This document shows positions 1-10,955 of a stretch of 64,000 nucleotides of DNA, in pieces. The stretch is from Axinella damicornis (lineage: Eukaryota; Porifera; Demospongiae; Axinellida; Axinellidae). Position numbers and translations under genes: made by a program. The first letter of the stretch is position 1. Each line of letters opens with the position of its first letter. The notes under the pieces are model-generated. The model was not told where the DNA came from and made no database searches. It saw only the letters and a list, made by a program, of their open reading frames with translations. The DNA lies in the NCBI GenBank assembly GCA_963931865.1, contig OZ007507.1, positions 19,719,985 through 19,783,984 of the forward strand. Direction: 5' to 3'.

Positions 1-376
1 TCGTGCCCAGCCCCATCTACGTGCGCCGCCGCGGAGAGGGTCTGGTCTTTTGAGTGCAGTTTCTTGTCACTAACACCTTTCCCATCTGGAATTTGAGATG
101 GCCAATGAAATCGAAGAGCGCGCGCGTGGCATCTGGACGTCATGTCTTCAATTTCGGCATTCATACCTGGCCATGCAGTCCTTGGCTCGCCGCTTGCATC
201 TTTCCATTCCTAAGTATGCTTGGTGTATGATTTGTAGTATCTCCCGACGTAGGGATCTTGGGATGATGACTCTTTCTCCCCTGAACATGACGTCATCACA
301 AACTGATATTTCATCACAATAGTTCCAGTATGGAGTGATTGCAGGTACTGTCGGTACTGTCGTGCACCGCCCCCCG

Positions 377-411
<35 letters not shown>

Positions 412-458
412 AGATCCACCACTGATTCTCCTAGTTTATTCCTTGTAAGTTTACGAGT
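1..458. other. Unassigned left edge
   Basis: I see no convincing gene. Short open frames lack homology I recognise. A 32-base C tract lies at 380-411, preceded by a GC-rich stretch similar to the ends found near 1350 and 2400. Confidence 0.4.
380..411. repeat. Poly(C) tract, 32 bases
   Basis: Uninterrupted C run. It resembles the C or G runs at 1365-1392, 2349-2395 and 52821-52850, which sit near C-rich inverted motifs and probably belong to the same kind of repeat end. Confidence 0.9.
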
Positions 459-1260
459 GGCAACCGCACTACTGGGCGGTAGTGCAAGCTAAGTATTTCA
501 GCTTCTTCCAATTAACACACATGCCACGTGACGGCCTAACAATGGCTGGCAAAGGGATTATTACAGCACTCACAACTTCGCCAGCACAGTGAGTTTTGAC
601 ATGTAAGCGTCAGTGAATGACAGCGATCATGACCGTGTGGTCAGAATCTTTGCGGGCTTTTTGTAGGAGCTGTAATGCAGCTGGCATCGAACGTCGAAGA
701 GAGTGCTCGAGGAATGGCTGCCGACGGGAAGACAAAAGTGCCTGTAGGTGAGTTTCAGCACCAACTTTTTGCATTTGTGTCACTGAATGATAGCGATCAC
801 GGCAGTGTAGTCAGAATCTTTGTAGGCCATTCCTAAGTTGTCAAACATTATTTATACTAAATTATCCAGGGGCAACCACACTCCTAATAGCAGTCGGTTG
901 CAACTCGCTGGTAGCGCAAGCTAGGTATTGCAGCTCATTCCAATTAACGCACATGCCACGTGGTAACCATGCTCGGTCGGTCACACCAACAATGGTGCGT
1001 GGCAGCCAAAGGGAAGAGACAAGAAATTGTTACAGCGCTCACAACTTCGCCAGCACGGTGAGTTTCAGCATCAGTGAACGACAGCAATCACGGCCGTGTG
1101 GTCAGAATCTTCGTGTGAATCTTCGTGTGCCTTTCCTAAGAACGGTACTGCCACCGGAAGTCAGAGAGAGTGCTCGAGCAATGGCGACCAATGGCGACCA
1201 ATGGCGAGACAAAAGCGCTCATATCTCCACCGCCAAGGTTCAGCACCCCTATTGCGTCCG
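459..1260 (+). repeat. Tandem pair of ~400-bp first-exon-like repeat
   Basis: Two diverged copies (about 459-865 and 872-1260) share a string of motifs in the same order: GGCAACC, TAGCGCAAGCTA, ACACATGCCACGTG, TGTGGTCAGAATCTT, and GCTCGAG followed by an ATG. A third copy lies at 58477-58915. In the first and third copies the ATG opens a short frame (MAADGKTK / MAASGKTK) that ends in a donor-like GTGAGT. This looks like a duplicated promoter plus first exon, or a repeat that carries one. I cannot name the downstream gene. Confidence 0.65.
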
Positions 1261-1360
1261 CTTCAGCTGCTCTTCCCCGATTTCAACAGCTCCCCCAATT
1301 CCAACAGCTCCCCCGATGCGCCCTTGGCAGTGGCAGATCTGGGGGAGGGCACCGGGGGCA

Positions 1361-1364
<4 letters not shown>

Positions 1365-1392
<28 letters not shown>
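1365..1392. repeat. Poly(C) tract, 28 bases
   Basis: Uninterrupted C run following a GGGGGCATGTG motif. It is the mirror of the arrangement around 2349-2410. Confidence 0.9.
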
Positions 1393-1393
<1 letters not shown>

Positions 1394-1608
1394 TTTGCTT
1401 CTTCATCGCTTTATTTTCCTCCTTACTAACTTGCTGCCTCTACGTTGCAACTCCTGGCCTGGCCTCCTCAGCTCGCAATACCGTGCGTTGCCTGAAACCG
1501 AACGGCTTGGGAACGAGATCACGATCTAGTATACCCTCTAGCTCTGTGTACGTACATATTGATAAGTGAAAAATAAAGGTGAAAAATTTTTTCCGTGCTT
1601 CGCGTGGA

Positions 1609-2221
1609 TAGTCTCTTTCCCAGATCTAAACAACCCCAGCGAAGATCGCTTTCAGTATCTCGCGGGGAAGGAGGGTCTGGTCATTTGACCGCGGGCAACG
1701 CGGATCTACGGAATGTTGACAATTTCATTTACACGTGACGTCATTTCCGTAGTATAAAATTTCGCCCCATAATGTACATGTAGTTAAGCATTTGTTCATG
1801 GCTTGTTCACAAGCGCTCGAGCGTTGTCGCTGCCTGGTGACTCTATGGCCTTACAGTACTGCCTGATGACATACCTGACTGTCGTGATCATCGGATTCTG
1901 CACAGTGACAACCCTCATAGCCACCATTTTATCTTGCCGCTTTGAACGGTAACAAGTCCATGAGCGACTTGCTGTATGCCGTATCGGCATCAATCGTTTC
2001 ACTAGTCTGGACTGCCATCTACATCCAAGTCATTTTGAGAGCGCTTCTAAATCAGCGGAAAAATATTTATGGTAGAATTTGATAATTAACCAATAATTGA
2101 GTACGCCTGCATACCAGGCGTAGATCTGCGTTGCTCGCGGTCAAATGACCAGACCCTCCTTCCCCCGCGAGATACTGCAAGCGATCTTCGCTGGGGTTGT
2201 TTGGGTCTGGGAACGAGACTA
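1609..2221. mobile_element. Mutator-like nonautonomous element, 613 bp
   Basis: Terminal inverted repeats of about 100 bp begin TAGTCTC(T/G)TTCCCAGA on both ends and stay alignable to the GATCTACG motif on each side. The element is flanked by a perfect 9-bp target duplication TCGCGTGGA at 1600-1608 and 2222-2230. Long inverted repeats plus 9-bp duplications are characteristic of the MuDR/MULE superfamily. The ~400-bp interior has no transposase. It carries a small open frame at 1845-1952 with a hydrophobic stretch (LTVVIIGFCTVTTLIATIL) that could be a captured membrane-segment exon. Confidence 0.8.
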
Positions 2222-2346
2222 TCGCGTGGACTGATCAGCGCTACACACCTCTATGCAGTCTGCCTTCGGCAGCGTGTAATATATAGTGCCCCCCCCCTTC
2301 ACATATCCTGTATCCGCCCCTGCTTGGCATTAGGCGGTGTTGGGGG

Positions 2347-2348
<2 letters not shown>

Positions 2349-2389
<41 letters not shown>

Positions 2390-2395
2390 TGCCCC
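2349..2395. repeat. Poly(G) tract, 47 bases
   Basis: Longest homopolymer in the window, followed by a GC-rich motif GCACATGCCCCC. Its length is likely to be uncertain in the assembly. Confidence 0.9.
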
Positions 2396-2586
2396 CTTCC
2401 GCCCCCGCCACTGAACTGAGGAGAGCCTGTGATAAAGTTTTATGGCCTGTTTTATGTGTATTGATGATGGGGTCAGAGTATGGGTGGGACCTTGTTTAGT
2501 AGAGAGCCTCAAAAATTGTTTTTGTCTCGGCACCAAAGTGCCGACACAGTGAGGCATAGGTACATGACAGAGTTCAAACTGGCAAA

Positions 2587-2943
2587 AGATGGAATCCTGC
2601 TGTTGTAACCTCAGTACCACGTGAGTTGAGATCGTATACCATCAGAACACCAGGTGGCCAAACATACCGGAGAAACAGACGACACCTAGGCCTGGTCCCA
2701 ATGAACGAGAAATACTACCCCACTTCAGATGATATGGACTGGCCATCAGTGGCTGCTGACCAAGACAATGGAGTTAACGAGTCTGAGACTAATCAGGAGC
2801 CTGTCACCAGCAGTACAACCCCAACACATGAATCAATGACCAGTAAACCAATGGAGGAACGCCCATCAAACCCTATATACGATGCAGTAACCGAATCACC
2901 AAGAAACTGGATCGATACGTTGAGCACTGAAGTGGTGTGGTGA
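2587..2943 (+). pseudogene. Ty3/Gypsy integrase C-terminus remnant
   Basis: A plus-strand frame reads RWNPAVVTSVPRELRSYTIR, then continues to a YRRNRRHL motif at about 2690. This is the usual end of Gypsy polyproteins: a PRSY-type motif, then RRNR-H-L, followed by a hydrophilic tail to the stop at 2941-2943. There is no upstream pol within reach, so it is the 3' tail of a truncated element. It is not part of the element at 5710-11127, whose C-terminus differs. Confidence 0.6.
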
Positions 2944-3032
2944 GCTACACGTGCAATTGTAGTTATCTGCAGACATGTTGTTTCAGTACCATTGTATTAT
3001 TCTTGGTACTACATAATAATCACAGACCTGGT

Positions 3033-3522
3033 AATTACCCCGTGCGCATGCGCAGCAGGGGGTAGATGATTTGTACATTTATATCGTGCTCACTTGGGCT
3101 TGATCGATCAACTTTGACTTTGACTTTGACTTTAGAGTGATAAGTTTGTCTGTCAGTCTGTCTGTCTGTCCACAGTCCAAGCGCGGTTTGAGCAGTGAAG
3201 GCCTTGTTGAAGGCTTATTTCAGGATAGAAGTGTCAGAATTCAGAAAATACTAGCGTCTACATAACTCACAGACCAGAGATCTACTCGAGAGGCTGAGAA
3301 AAGCTGCGTGAAAGTCGTGCTTCTAATTTATACAACTTGACCACACGCAATTTCTAACATTACTGCCACAACTTACGGTATCTCATTCTGCATGCTGACA
3401 TCGCTGTAAATCGTGGCCTAGCTAGCTCATCGTGCATGCTGTATGAATAATCAGTGGTAGGCCTATAGCTGTCAAGTCAAAGTAGCGCACGGGTACGTGC
3501 TCTGCTGAGCACCTCTAGTTTG
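3033..3522 (+). repeat. Interspersed repeat A (CATGCGCA ... TCTGTC ... CACCTCTAGTTT)
   Basis: The unit starts TACCCCGTGCGCATGCGCAG, passes through a TCTGTCAGTCTGTC microsatellite, then GCGGTTTGAGCAGTGAAGGC, and ends GCTGAGCACCTCTAGTTT. A copy of the same organisation is at 54488-54912 and closely matches over most of its length. Related heads are at 28848-28960 (plus), 35850-35925 (minus) and near 44090-44165 (minus). It has no coding capacity and I see no clear pol III boxes. It behaves as a dispersed nonautonomous element of unknown class. Confidence 0.7.
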
Positions 3523-3602
3523 TAAGTAGATTCATAAGCAGCCAAGCAACCCATAATCACTTTTCAGACGTTTTTCAAGGGTATGAATACATTTGACACG
3601 CA

Positions 3603-5577
3603 TTAACTCTTTATGGCCCAAATTTCTTTCTCTAGGTCATTTTCAGTCTCTAGAACACTTAAACATACCCTAATTTCTGTTCCCTGGCGTTGCTGGGCTC
3701 GAAACTGCTCACACAGGTAATCTCAGCTATACTACGCGTATACGAGACTTAACCACGCCCACCAATTAAAGAACTTGCAATCAAGTCTCCCGAGAAATAG
3801 CAACCTGCTGTAGCTGAAAAACGGGCGATGTATGCTGGAAATGGAGGCCCTACAAAGCCAGACGGCTACTTTCTGACCCCATTTATGCCAAAAACGATGG
3901 AAATGGCCCTCCCAGTGACGACCAAGACCTTTCTACCGCGGAGCCCAGACATATGGCCATGCTGTTTTCACCCTCCGGGTGCACCCACCCACCTCCCCCT
4001 GTCCCGCCCTTTCTGCTGTCGCAGAACCTATCTCCCAAGGACATTGCCAGAAGTCACATGATGAAGCTGAAAGTATTATGACGATTTTAGGCGTCATTGG
4101 GGCTTAAAGGGCTAATGGGAAAAGCAAATAATTTTAAACTGTAGCTATTTAATGATATTCATGAGGATCGTGGGGCTATTTGTGTCAGACTGTGTCAAGT
4201 ACAAGCTTGCAACCAAGATTAGCCACAGTTGGCTTCACAGGTACCAACGGCAGAGACACACTCTCCCAACACACAGAATAATACTACATAGGCTGTTAAT
4301 GATATTCATGATCTACAAAATAAGACAGACCCTCGCCGCAGTCACGGTCAAGGTACATGTATGGTTGGACAGAGGTTCAGTGTTCAGTTCTGAACTATTG
4401 CCCCACATTTCGGTTCTTTCTCTCGTCTCATTAAGAGTGAGGAGCAGGTATATATTCCTGTCAGTTCAGCATGTGTTTAACTCTTTAGGGTCCAAGTTCT
4501 TTCTCTATGTCATTTTCAGTCCATAGAACACTTAAACATACCCTAATTTCTGTTCCTTGGCATTGCTGGGCTCGAAACTGCTCACACAGGCTATACTAAG
4601 CGTGTACGTGACTTAACCACACCCACCAATTAACGGACTTGCAATCAAGTCTCCCGAGAAATGGCAACCTGCTTTATGCCAAAAACGATGGAAATGGCCC
4701 TCCCAGTGCCGACCAAGACCTTTCCACCGCGGAGCCCAGACACGGCCATGCTGTTTGCACCCTCCGGGTGCACCCACCCACCTCCCCCTGTCCCGCCCTT
4801 TCTGCTGTCGCAGAACCTATCTCCCAAGGACATTGCCGGAAGTCACATGATGAAGCTGAAAGTATTATGACGACATTATGCGCTATGGGCCCTAAAGGGC
4901 TAATGGGAAAAGCAAATAATTTTAAACTGGAGCTATTTAATGATATTCATGAGGATCGTGGGGGCTATTTGTGTCAGACTGTGTCAACTACAAGCTTGCA
5001 ACCAAGATTAGCCACAGTTGGCTTCACAGGTACCAACGGCACAGACACACCCTCCAACACATAGAATAATACCACATAGGCTGTTAATGATATTCATGAT
5101 CTACAAACTAAGACAGATTACGGCCCTCGTCGCAGTCACGGTCAGGGTATGGTTGGACAGAGGTTCAGTGCTCAGTTCAGCTATAGCTAGCTTATCTCTG
5201 AACTTTTGCCCCACATTTCGGTTCTTTCTCACGTCTCACTAATGGGAAAAGCAAATAATTTTAAACTGGAGCTATTTAATGATATTCATGAGGATCGTGG
5301 GGGCTATTTGTGTCAGACTGTGTCAACTACAAGCTTGCAACCAAGATTAGCCACAGTTGGCTTCACAGGTACCAACGGCACAGACACACCCTCCAACACA
5401 CAGAATAATACCACATAGGCTGTTAATGATATTCATGATCTACAAACTAAGACAGATTACGGCCCTCGTCGCAGTCACGGTCAGGGTATGGTTGGACAGA
5501 GGTTCAGTGCTCAGTTCAGCTATAGCTCTAGCTTATCTCTGAACTTTTGCCCCACATTTCGGTTCTTTCTCACGTCT
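3603..5577 (+). repeat. Large tandem repeat block
   Basis: A unit of about 876 bp (3603-4478) is followed by a second copy starting at 4479; both open with TTAACTCTTTA and contain ACACTTAAACATACCCTAAT. The distal 340 bp (4901-5238) is then repeated once more at 5241-5577, nearly identical. The third subunit starts at AATGGGAAAAGCAAATAATT. A diverged piece of the same unit reappears at about 11229-11335, on the other side of the Gypsy element, so that element probably landed inside this array. Confidence 0.8.
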
Positions 5578-5709
5578 GGTTACATGCATGGCCTTGTCTG
5601 GGCTGGATGTTCAGTCAGAGCCAGCTAGGTGGGCTGTTTTGGACCTAGACAACAATTCCCTCACCTTGTTCACCAATACTTTATCTACCAGGTATCTAGC
5701 TATAGCTAG

Positions 5710-5871
5710 TGTAACAAGGTGACATTTATAGTATTGTGAACTCTGACTGATAATCCATGTCATGATTGTACTCATTAGAAGAAATGTTATCTCTGCACAT
5801 GCGCAAAAGAAGAGTTGTTGCCAAAAAGAGAACGATAACGCGTTGGGTTGCACTTGCACCCGTGTTTTACA
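5710..5871 (+). repeat. 5' LTR of Gypsy element
   Basis: Begins TGTAACAAGG and ends GTTTTACA, so the ends are TGTAA...TTACA inverted. The 3' LTR shares GTGAACTCTGACTGATA, CACATGCGCAAAAGAAGAG and GTTGCCAAAAAGA with it. It is 162 bp against 172 bp for the 3' copy, the difference being mainly one internal indel around 5775-5790. Confidence 0.9.
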
Positions 5872-5872
5872 G

Positions 5873-5891
5873 TGGAGGTCCCGCCGAGACC
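5873..5891 (+). promoter_or_regulatory. Probable primer-binding site
   Basis: TGGAGGTCCCGCCGAGACC starts one base after the LTR. The leading TGG complements the CCA end of a tRNA, as expected for minus-strand priming. I cannot say with confidence which tRNA. Confidence 0.6.
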
Positions 5892-6110
5892 CGAGTTGAT
5901 CGAGGTCTGCAGATGGTGCAAGCCGAACTGAAGTTGTCTAGTCGCTCCAAGAACGCCTCCTTTTTGAGTTTGCAGACGCTGGCGGTCAAGCAGTTGAACT
6001 GTCAAAGTGTGGCAAGTACCTGGGGGAAACGGTCCAGTCGGATACAGCTAAAGGGCCTGTGAGTGGATACCACAGGAAGAGCGGAGGCCACCTACGTCGT
6101 CAGGGAAGTC

Positions 6111-6899
6111 ATGGCACAGCCGCTGGGCGCATCGTTGACCGTAGCTGCCGAACCACGTGGCAAAGTGTTGCCACTTAATTCTAAGAGACTGAAGGTGGCG
6201 CAGCTCCAGAGACTGGCACGGGCACTCTCACTACCTACTTCTACTTCAGGCAACGAGCTGCAGCAGATGATTGATGGCAAACTAGAAGAATTGAAGAAGA
6301 AGCCAAGGAATGTAACAGTTGTAATCACAGAGGCGGAGCGCGGGGTGGAGCGTCTAGCGTTGTGGGATGACAATGGGTCCTTCCTCAACGTTGTCCCAGA
6401 AACCCCTGAAGGGGAAGGGGACAAGGACAGAACAGACAGTGAGCCTACTACTGAGGAATTGCAGTCAGCCCTAGATCGTGTACTTGAGGAGAATGCACTG
6501 TTGAAGACCCAGCTGACACAGCAGCAAGCAGCCTTGGAAGAGGAGAGGGAGAGGGTTGGAGCCCTCGAGAAGGAGAATGAGAGGCTAGAAGAGATTACCT
6601 CACCTGGCAGAGTAAGTGAGCTAGAGGAGGAGTTGAAGAGAGAGAAAGATAAAATGAAAAGTGTGTGGAGAATGCAGTGTGAGCAGTTGGCGCAGTACGA
6701 TAGTGAGGTATCAGAGAAGGAGACTGAGATTACAGAGTTGAAAGCCAAACTTGCCAAGCATGGCAAGCCTGATGATGAAGTAGTGAAGGGGGGTACGGGC
6801 AGAACAGGAGAGCGTAACTCCTCACCAAGTGTCAGCAAAGTCATGGCAAGGCGCCCCCAGTTGATGCGTTCACAGGTGAAGACCCGGAACTGCGGTTGA
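6111..6899 (+). CDS. Gag N-terminal part (SAP-like motif and coiled coil)
   Basis: The first ATG of the frame is at 6111. Residues about 30-60 resemble a SAP-type helix-turn-helix (LKVAQLQRLARAL followed by a short loop and second helix). A long acidic, Glu/Lys-rich coiled coil spans roughly residues 120-230. Gag proteins of many invertebrate Gypsy elements have such a helical N-terminal half. The frame ends at a stop just before the capsid-like part, which continues in another frame at 6964, so gag is interrupted. Packaging of element RNA is the family role. Confidence 0.65.
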   Translation: MAQPLGASLTVAAEPRGKVLPLNSKRLKVAQLQRLARALSLPTSTSGNELQQMIDGKLEELKKKPRNVTVVITEAERGVERLALWDDNGSFLNVVPETPEGEGDKDRTDSEPTTEELQSALDRVLEENALLKTQLTQQQAALEEERERVGALEKENERLEEITSPGRVSELEEELKREKDKMKSVWRMQCEQLAQYDSEVSEKETEITELKAKLAKHGKPDDEVVKGGTGRTGERNSSPSVSKVMARRPQLMRSQVKTRNCG

Positions 6900-6963
6900 G
6901 GACTGGCTTCCATCACTGGAGAGAGCCTCCTCTTGGAATAGTTGGACACGCGAGGAGCTTCTC

Positions 6964-7338
6964 ATGCAGTTCGCAGGGCATTTACATGACAGGGCGCTTC
7001 AGGAATGGAACCTGTTAGGCCCAGAGGATAGGGAGAGCTATGAGGCTGCTACTCGAGCCTTGCGGACCCGGTTGGATCCAGGAGGCCAGGCGCTAGCAGC
7101 ACAGGACTTTCGCCACACTGCACAACGAGAGTCTGAGCCAGTCAGTGACTTCGTTAGATGCCTAGAGCGCAGTGCTTTTCAAATAGCCTATGGAAGGGAT
7201 GGCATGTCTGTGGAGACAAGAAACACGCTCCTGCATAGCCAGTTGCAGGAAGGGCTATGTTACAACATTTTGAAAGCACTGGCAGTATCAGGTGCCCAGT
7301 CCTATAAGGAGTTGTGCCTGGCTGCCAAGAACGAGTAG
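6964..7338 (+). pseudogene. Gag capsid-like segment
   Basis: The frame contains the retrotransposon-gag pattern with aromatic and helical residues (HDRALQEWNLL, then FRHTAQRESEPVSDFVRCLE, then a conserved-looking LL-SQLQEGL). It sits between the N-terminal gag frame and the zinc knuckle. It ends with a stop at 7336-7338, and the nucleocapsid part follows in a separate frame. Confidence 0.65.
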
Positions 7339-7398
7339 AAGAAGCAGGCTGAGCTTGAGAAGCGAGTACACTATTGAAGGGGAGATCCCAACAGACAA

Positions 7399-7830
7399 GT
7401 GAAGAAGCCAGCCGTACCTCCGACCGTTTCTAATTTGACCCCATCTATTTCTATTTCTACTCCGTCTACTTCTGTCCCATCTCTGTCTACTTCTGGTTCA
7501 ACTCCCTCAAGGGTGTCCCCTGTAGTCCGCAGGTGCTACAACTGTGGCAATACAGGACACATGGCCCAAGACTGTAAGGAGCCAAAGAAGGAGAGCCCAG
7601 GTAAGCCCAAAAGATTTGCAAAACCCCCACCAAAAGCTAACCTGGTAGTCTCTGTGGATTATAACACACGAAACCCCCGAGGATGCTTGGACTGCCTCTT
7701 GTCCTCCAACTCCGAGGAGGGAGATGTGTGCCTTGTGTGTGTTTACGACAAGGGGAGCAGGCAACGCTGTGCCGATGTGGAAGTACGTACAGGGTGTTGC
7801 AGCTTGTGGAGTAGTGGATACGGGTGCTGA
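7399..7830 (+). pseudogene. Gag nucleocapsid zinc knuckle and start of protease
   Basis: A Ser/Thr/Pro-rich linker leads to a CCHC zinc knuckle CYNCGNTGHMAQDC at about residues 46-59, the hallmark of retroelement nucleocapsid. A protease active-site motif with the D-T-G-A signature is encoded in a different frame at about 7800-7835 (GVVDTGADITIMG), so a frameshift separates nucleocapsid from protease. Confidence 0.8.
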
Positions 7831-8463
7831 CATCACGATTATGGGGGAGAGCTCTTCAAGAAGGTTGCAGCGGTGGCACGACTGAGCAGACAGGAAGCCC
7901 TACACATATGGTGACCAACCCTTCAGCTTGGATGGTAGGATGGACCTTGATGTTAGCTTTGATGGAAAGACCACGTGCACACTGATGTATATCAAGATGG
8001 ATGCAAAGGAGAGCTTGTTACTATCAGAAGGGGTCTGTAAACAACTTGGCATTGTCACTTACCATTCCCAGGTAGTGAGGAGAAAAGGAAAGGACCAAGG
8101 TCGTTGTGCTGGGAGAAAGGAGTCAGCCAGCAGTGAGAGTCAGACTGGTGGAATCAGTGCGCCTTCTCCCATTACAGAGTATGATGGCTGCAGTTGAGTT
8201 GGAGGAAAGTCAGGAACTTGAAGGGCCACTTCTGCTGGAGGCTACTCGTCGTTTTGCAAGAGTTGGAGAACTGCGGTTAGGAACTGCCCTTGTCTACCCG
8301 ACAGAGGATAGGTGTGCTCAAGTATTGCTCACGATTCTACTGGTTTTACACAGAAGCTAGAGCAAGGTGTGTGGGTAGCCAGAGCCTCAGAGGCCGAGAT
8401 CATAATTGAGTTCCCGATGAAGATGACAAGGAAGGAGAGGAGTCTGTAGAGGAGCCCACTCAG

Positions 8464-9087
8464 GTGCGCACAGTGAATCCCGGGGAGGATGTAGAGCTGA
8501 GGAAGCAGAAACTGGCTACACTTCTAAGAGAGGACTTGCCTTGGCAAGAGAGGAGCCAGCTGCATTCTTTCCTACTGGAACATCATCAGGCCTTTAGTCT
8601 GGAAGATGGTGAGCGGGTTGAGACTAGTCTGGTGCAGATGCAAATTGACACAGGGGACTCTTCCCCAAGGAGGCAGCCGCCTCACCGTATCCCGTTTGCA
8701 GTACGCCAGGAGGTGGCCACCCAGTTGCGCAAGATGCAGGATGGAGGTGTGATTCAACCCTCAAGTAGCCCTTGGGCTAGTCCAGTCGTCCTTGTTGGAA
8801 AGCGGGATGGAACATTGCGGTTCTGCATTGACTATCGTGATCTCAACTCTGCTACAAAGGCTGACACCTTTCCACTACCCCGAGTCAATGAGCTCCTGGA
8901 TCAGTTGGGGAAGTCGAAGTACTTCTCCACTCTTGACTCCACTCTTGACCTCGCATCTGGGTATTGGCAGGTGCAGGTACATCCAGACTCTTGTGAGAAG
9001 ACAGCATTCGTAACACACCAGGGATTATATGAGTTCCAAGTTATGCCTTTCGGCCTCAAGAATGCACCAGCTGTGTTCAGCGACTAA
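8464..9087 (+). pseudogene. Reverse transcriptase, N-terminal two thirds
   Basis: The frame carries Gypsy RT landmarks: basic linker with IPFAVRQEV, GGVIQPSSSPWASPVVLV, RFCIDYRDLN, FPLPRVNELLDQL, and the first catalytic region FSTLD...LASGYWQVQVHP. A short duplication of STLD is visible. It ends at a stop at 9085-9087 just after MPFGLKNAPAVF. The second catalytic motif VYLDDVLVFSET follows in another frame at about 9141-9180, so a single-base loss is likely. Confidence 0.85.
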
Positions 9088-9499
9088 TGCAACGAGTTCT
9101 CATGGGCCTTAACCCAGAGGAAGGGCCAGACTTCGTGTCTGTGTACCTAGATGATGTGTTGGTGTTCTCTGAGACACTTGAGGGACATCTGAGACACCTG
9201 TGCTCTGTGATAGAGCGCTAGCAGCTGCCGGCCTCAAACTCAAGCCATCGAAGTGTCACTTCATCAGACAGGAGGTTGAGTATTTAGGGCACGTCATCAC
9301 ACCCCATGGTCTCAGACCCAATCCACGGCATTTTGCTGCAGTCGCCAACTTTCCTGCTCCTCAGAATGTGAGAGAGGTGAGACAGTTCCTAGGACTCTCT
9401 TCCTATTACAAACAATTTGTTCCATGCAGGCTTTGCCAAGATTGCCCAACCCATCCACACACTAACACAGAAGGGAGCTGTTTTTGTGTGGAACTCTAG
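9088..9499 (+). pseudogene. Reverse transcriptase catalytic and thumb region
   Basis: The plus frame beginning just past the break encodes the YLDD catalytic box near 9147-9160. The thumb segment follows in the frame from 9200 (LKPSKCHFIRQEVEYLGHVI, NVREVRQFLGLSSYYKQFV), characteristic of Gypsy elements. The frame is lost again near 9417, where the connection to RNase H shifts. Confidence 0.8.
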
Positions 9500-9780
9500 C
9501 TGTCAAGCAGCATTTGAAACCCTCAAGAGTAAACTTGTCCAGTCACCGGTTCTAGCATACCCAGATTTTAACACGAGTTTCGTCCTTGAGACAGACGCCA
9601 GCATCAGAGGCCTTGGTGCTGTCCTATCCCAGACACAAGCTGATGATCGATTGCATCCAGTGGCCTATGCCAGTCGTGCGCTCTCACCAGCCGAGAAGAA
9701 TTATGCAGTGACCGAGTTGGAGACCCTGGCTGTTGTCTTCTGTCACGGGGAGATCCATAACATCAATCCCCACAATTTGA
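9417..9780 (+). pseudogene. RNase H region, truncated
   Basis: The connection segment (FAKIAQPIHTLTQKGAVFVW) leads to RNase H with the first catalytic Asp in LETDASIRGLGAVLSQ and the Glu in KNYAVTELETLAVV. The domain stops abruptly at about 9737, where an inverted integrase segment starts, so the C-terminal half of RNase H and the adjacent tether are missing. Confidence 0.8.
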
Positions 9781-9911
9781 AACGCTCTCTGAACAGGGAT
9801 AGGGTGTAAGGGTGGCCTATTCACACAACCGGAACCTGACACAATAGCACACAGGGGACAACTAGCACAATGCTTCACGGTATCAGTATACATACCTGGC
9901 CACCACCAGCT
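9737..9911 (-). pseudogene. Inverted integrase zinc-binding segment
   Basis: Read on the minus strand this stretch encodes SWWWPGMYTDTVKHCASCPL, a second half of the HHCC zinc finger, then the approach to the catalytic core (VGIDVMDLP). On the plus strand the core resumes immediately after the segment with NKHVVVFQDFLTKWPLVFPV. The segment is therefore inverted in place relative to the rest of pol. The His-His half of the finger is missing. Confidence 0.8.
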
Positions 9912-10379
9912 GGGAACAAACATGTTGTGGTATTCCAGGACTTCCTGACGAAATGGCCATTAGTATTTCCTGTGTCAGACCAGAAGGCCATTACTATTGC
10001 CCGTCTGTTGGCAGAGAAAGTTATCCCTGTGCATGGTGTTCCGGAGGCACTGCTATCAGACCGGGGTACAAATTCGTTATCTCACTTGATGCTGGACCTT
10101 TGCATAATGTTGGGCATAAAGAAGCTTAACACCACCACCAACCATCCCCAAACTGATGGGATGGTAGAGCGGTTTAACCGGACATTGAAAACTGCCCTAC
10201 GCAAGCATGCAGCAAAGTTTGGTGCCCAATGGGACACCTACCTCCAAGGCATACTGTGGGCATACAGGAATACCCCCTATGAAGCTACAGGGGAAAAGCC
10301 GAGTTTTGTTTTGATTGCAGAACACCCTCCGAAGCTGCACTTCAGGTTGCTGATGTGGATGACTATCGACAAGAGCTAG
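9912..10379 (+). pseudogene. Integrase catalytic core
   Basis: Plus-strand frame with DDE integrase core landmarks: FQDFLTKW, LLSDRGTNSLSHLM (second Asp region) and the glutamate in TDGMVERFNRTLK, followed by WAYRNTPYEATGEKPSFVL. The first catalytic Asp region lies at the boundary of the inverted segment (GIDVMDLP on the other strand), so the core cannot be read in one frame. The frame stops at 10377-10379. Confidence 0.85.
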
Positions 10380-10771
10380 TTTTGTCACTCTCATCTGCAA
10401 GAGAGTTGGCGGCTAAGTCCATACAAAGAGCACAGAAGAGGTACAAGAAACAGTTTGACAAGAGAGCAAAGCCCACCTCATTCAAGATTGGGAGCTGGGT
10501 GCTGGTCCGTTTCCCCCACGATGAGACAGGGAAGAACAGGAAACTCTCTAGACCCTGGCATGGTCCATACCGCATCAGTTCTGTGGATAATCCCGACATC
10601 AGCGCGACCAAGGTGTACTTTCCACAAGACGGCAACATCCAAGTGCACCAGTCCCGTGTGAAGGTATGCCCTCCTGGCTTCCCAAGTGGGTACTATTGGT
10701 ATGGAGGGAAGAGACATGGTCGATCCTGGACGCCCACCCAAATGGGTTGTCAAACTGCTGGAGCCCAGTGA
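10355..10771 (+). pseudogene. Integrase C-terminal domain
   Basis: Overlaps the end of the core frame in a second frame. It encodes a basic helix (KSIQRAQKRYKKQFDKRAKP), then the SH3-like C-terminal region FKIGSWVLVRFPHDE and SRPWHGPYRI typical of Gypsy integrases. A hydrophilic tail follows in yet another frame to about 10955, broken by a C tract at 10887-10902. Confidence 0.75.
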
Positions 10772-10940
10772 GGATGAGCCTGATCAAAGTGCAGAGCAAA
10801 GTGCAGAGCAGCCTGAGTCAGAGAGCATTGGTGGAAGGATGCAGTCGACTCGCCAGAGTGGTCGTTACTCTCTCAGGAGGAGAGTTGCCCCCCCCCCCCC
10901 CCAGACCGTTACCAGTGACTATGCTCGGGTCGAGCTTATT

Positions 10941-10955
10941 CAGAGGAGGGGGTGA
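10941..10955 (+). promoter_or_regulatory. Polypurine tract
   Basis: CAGAGGAGGGGGTGA directly precedes the 3' LTR and is the expected plus-strand priming site. Confidence 0.75.

Noticed and set aside
1..60. Truncated end of the 1609-2221 family at the window start
   Set aside because: GAGAGGGTCTGGTC resembles part of its inverted repeat, but the match is short and the rest is outside the window.
6092..6949. Long minus-strand frame opposite gag, rich in Ser
   Set aside because: Antisense shadow of the Glu/Lys coiled-coil gag frame.
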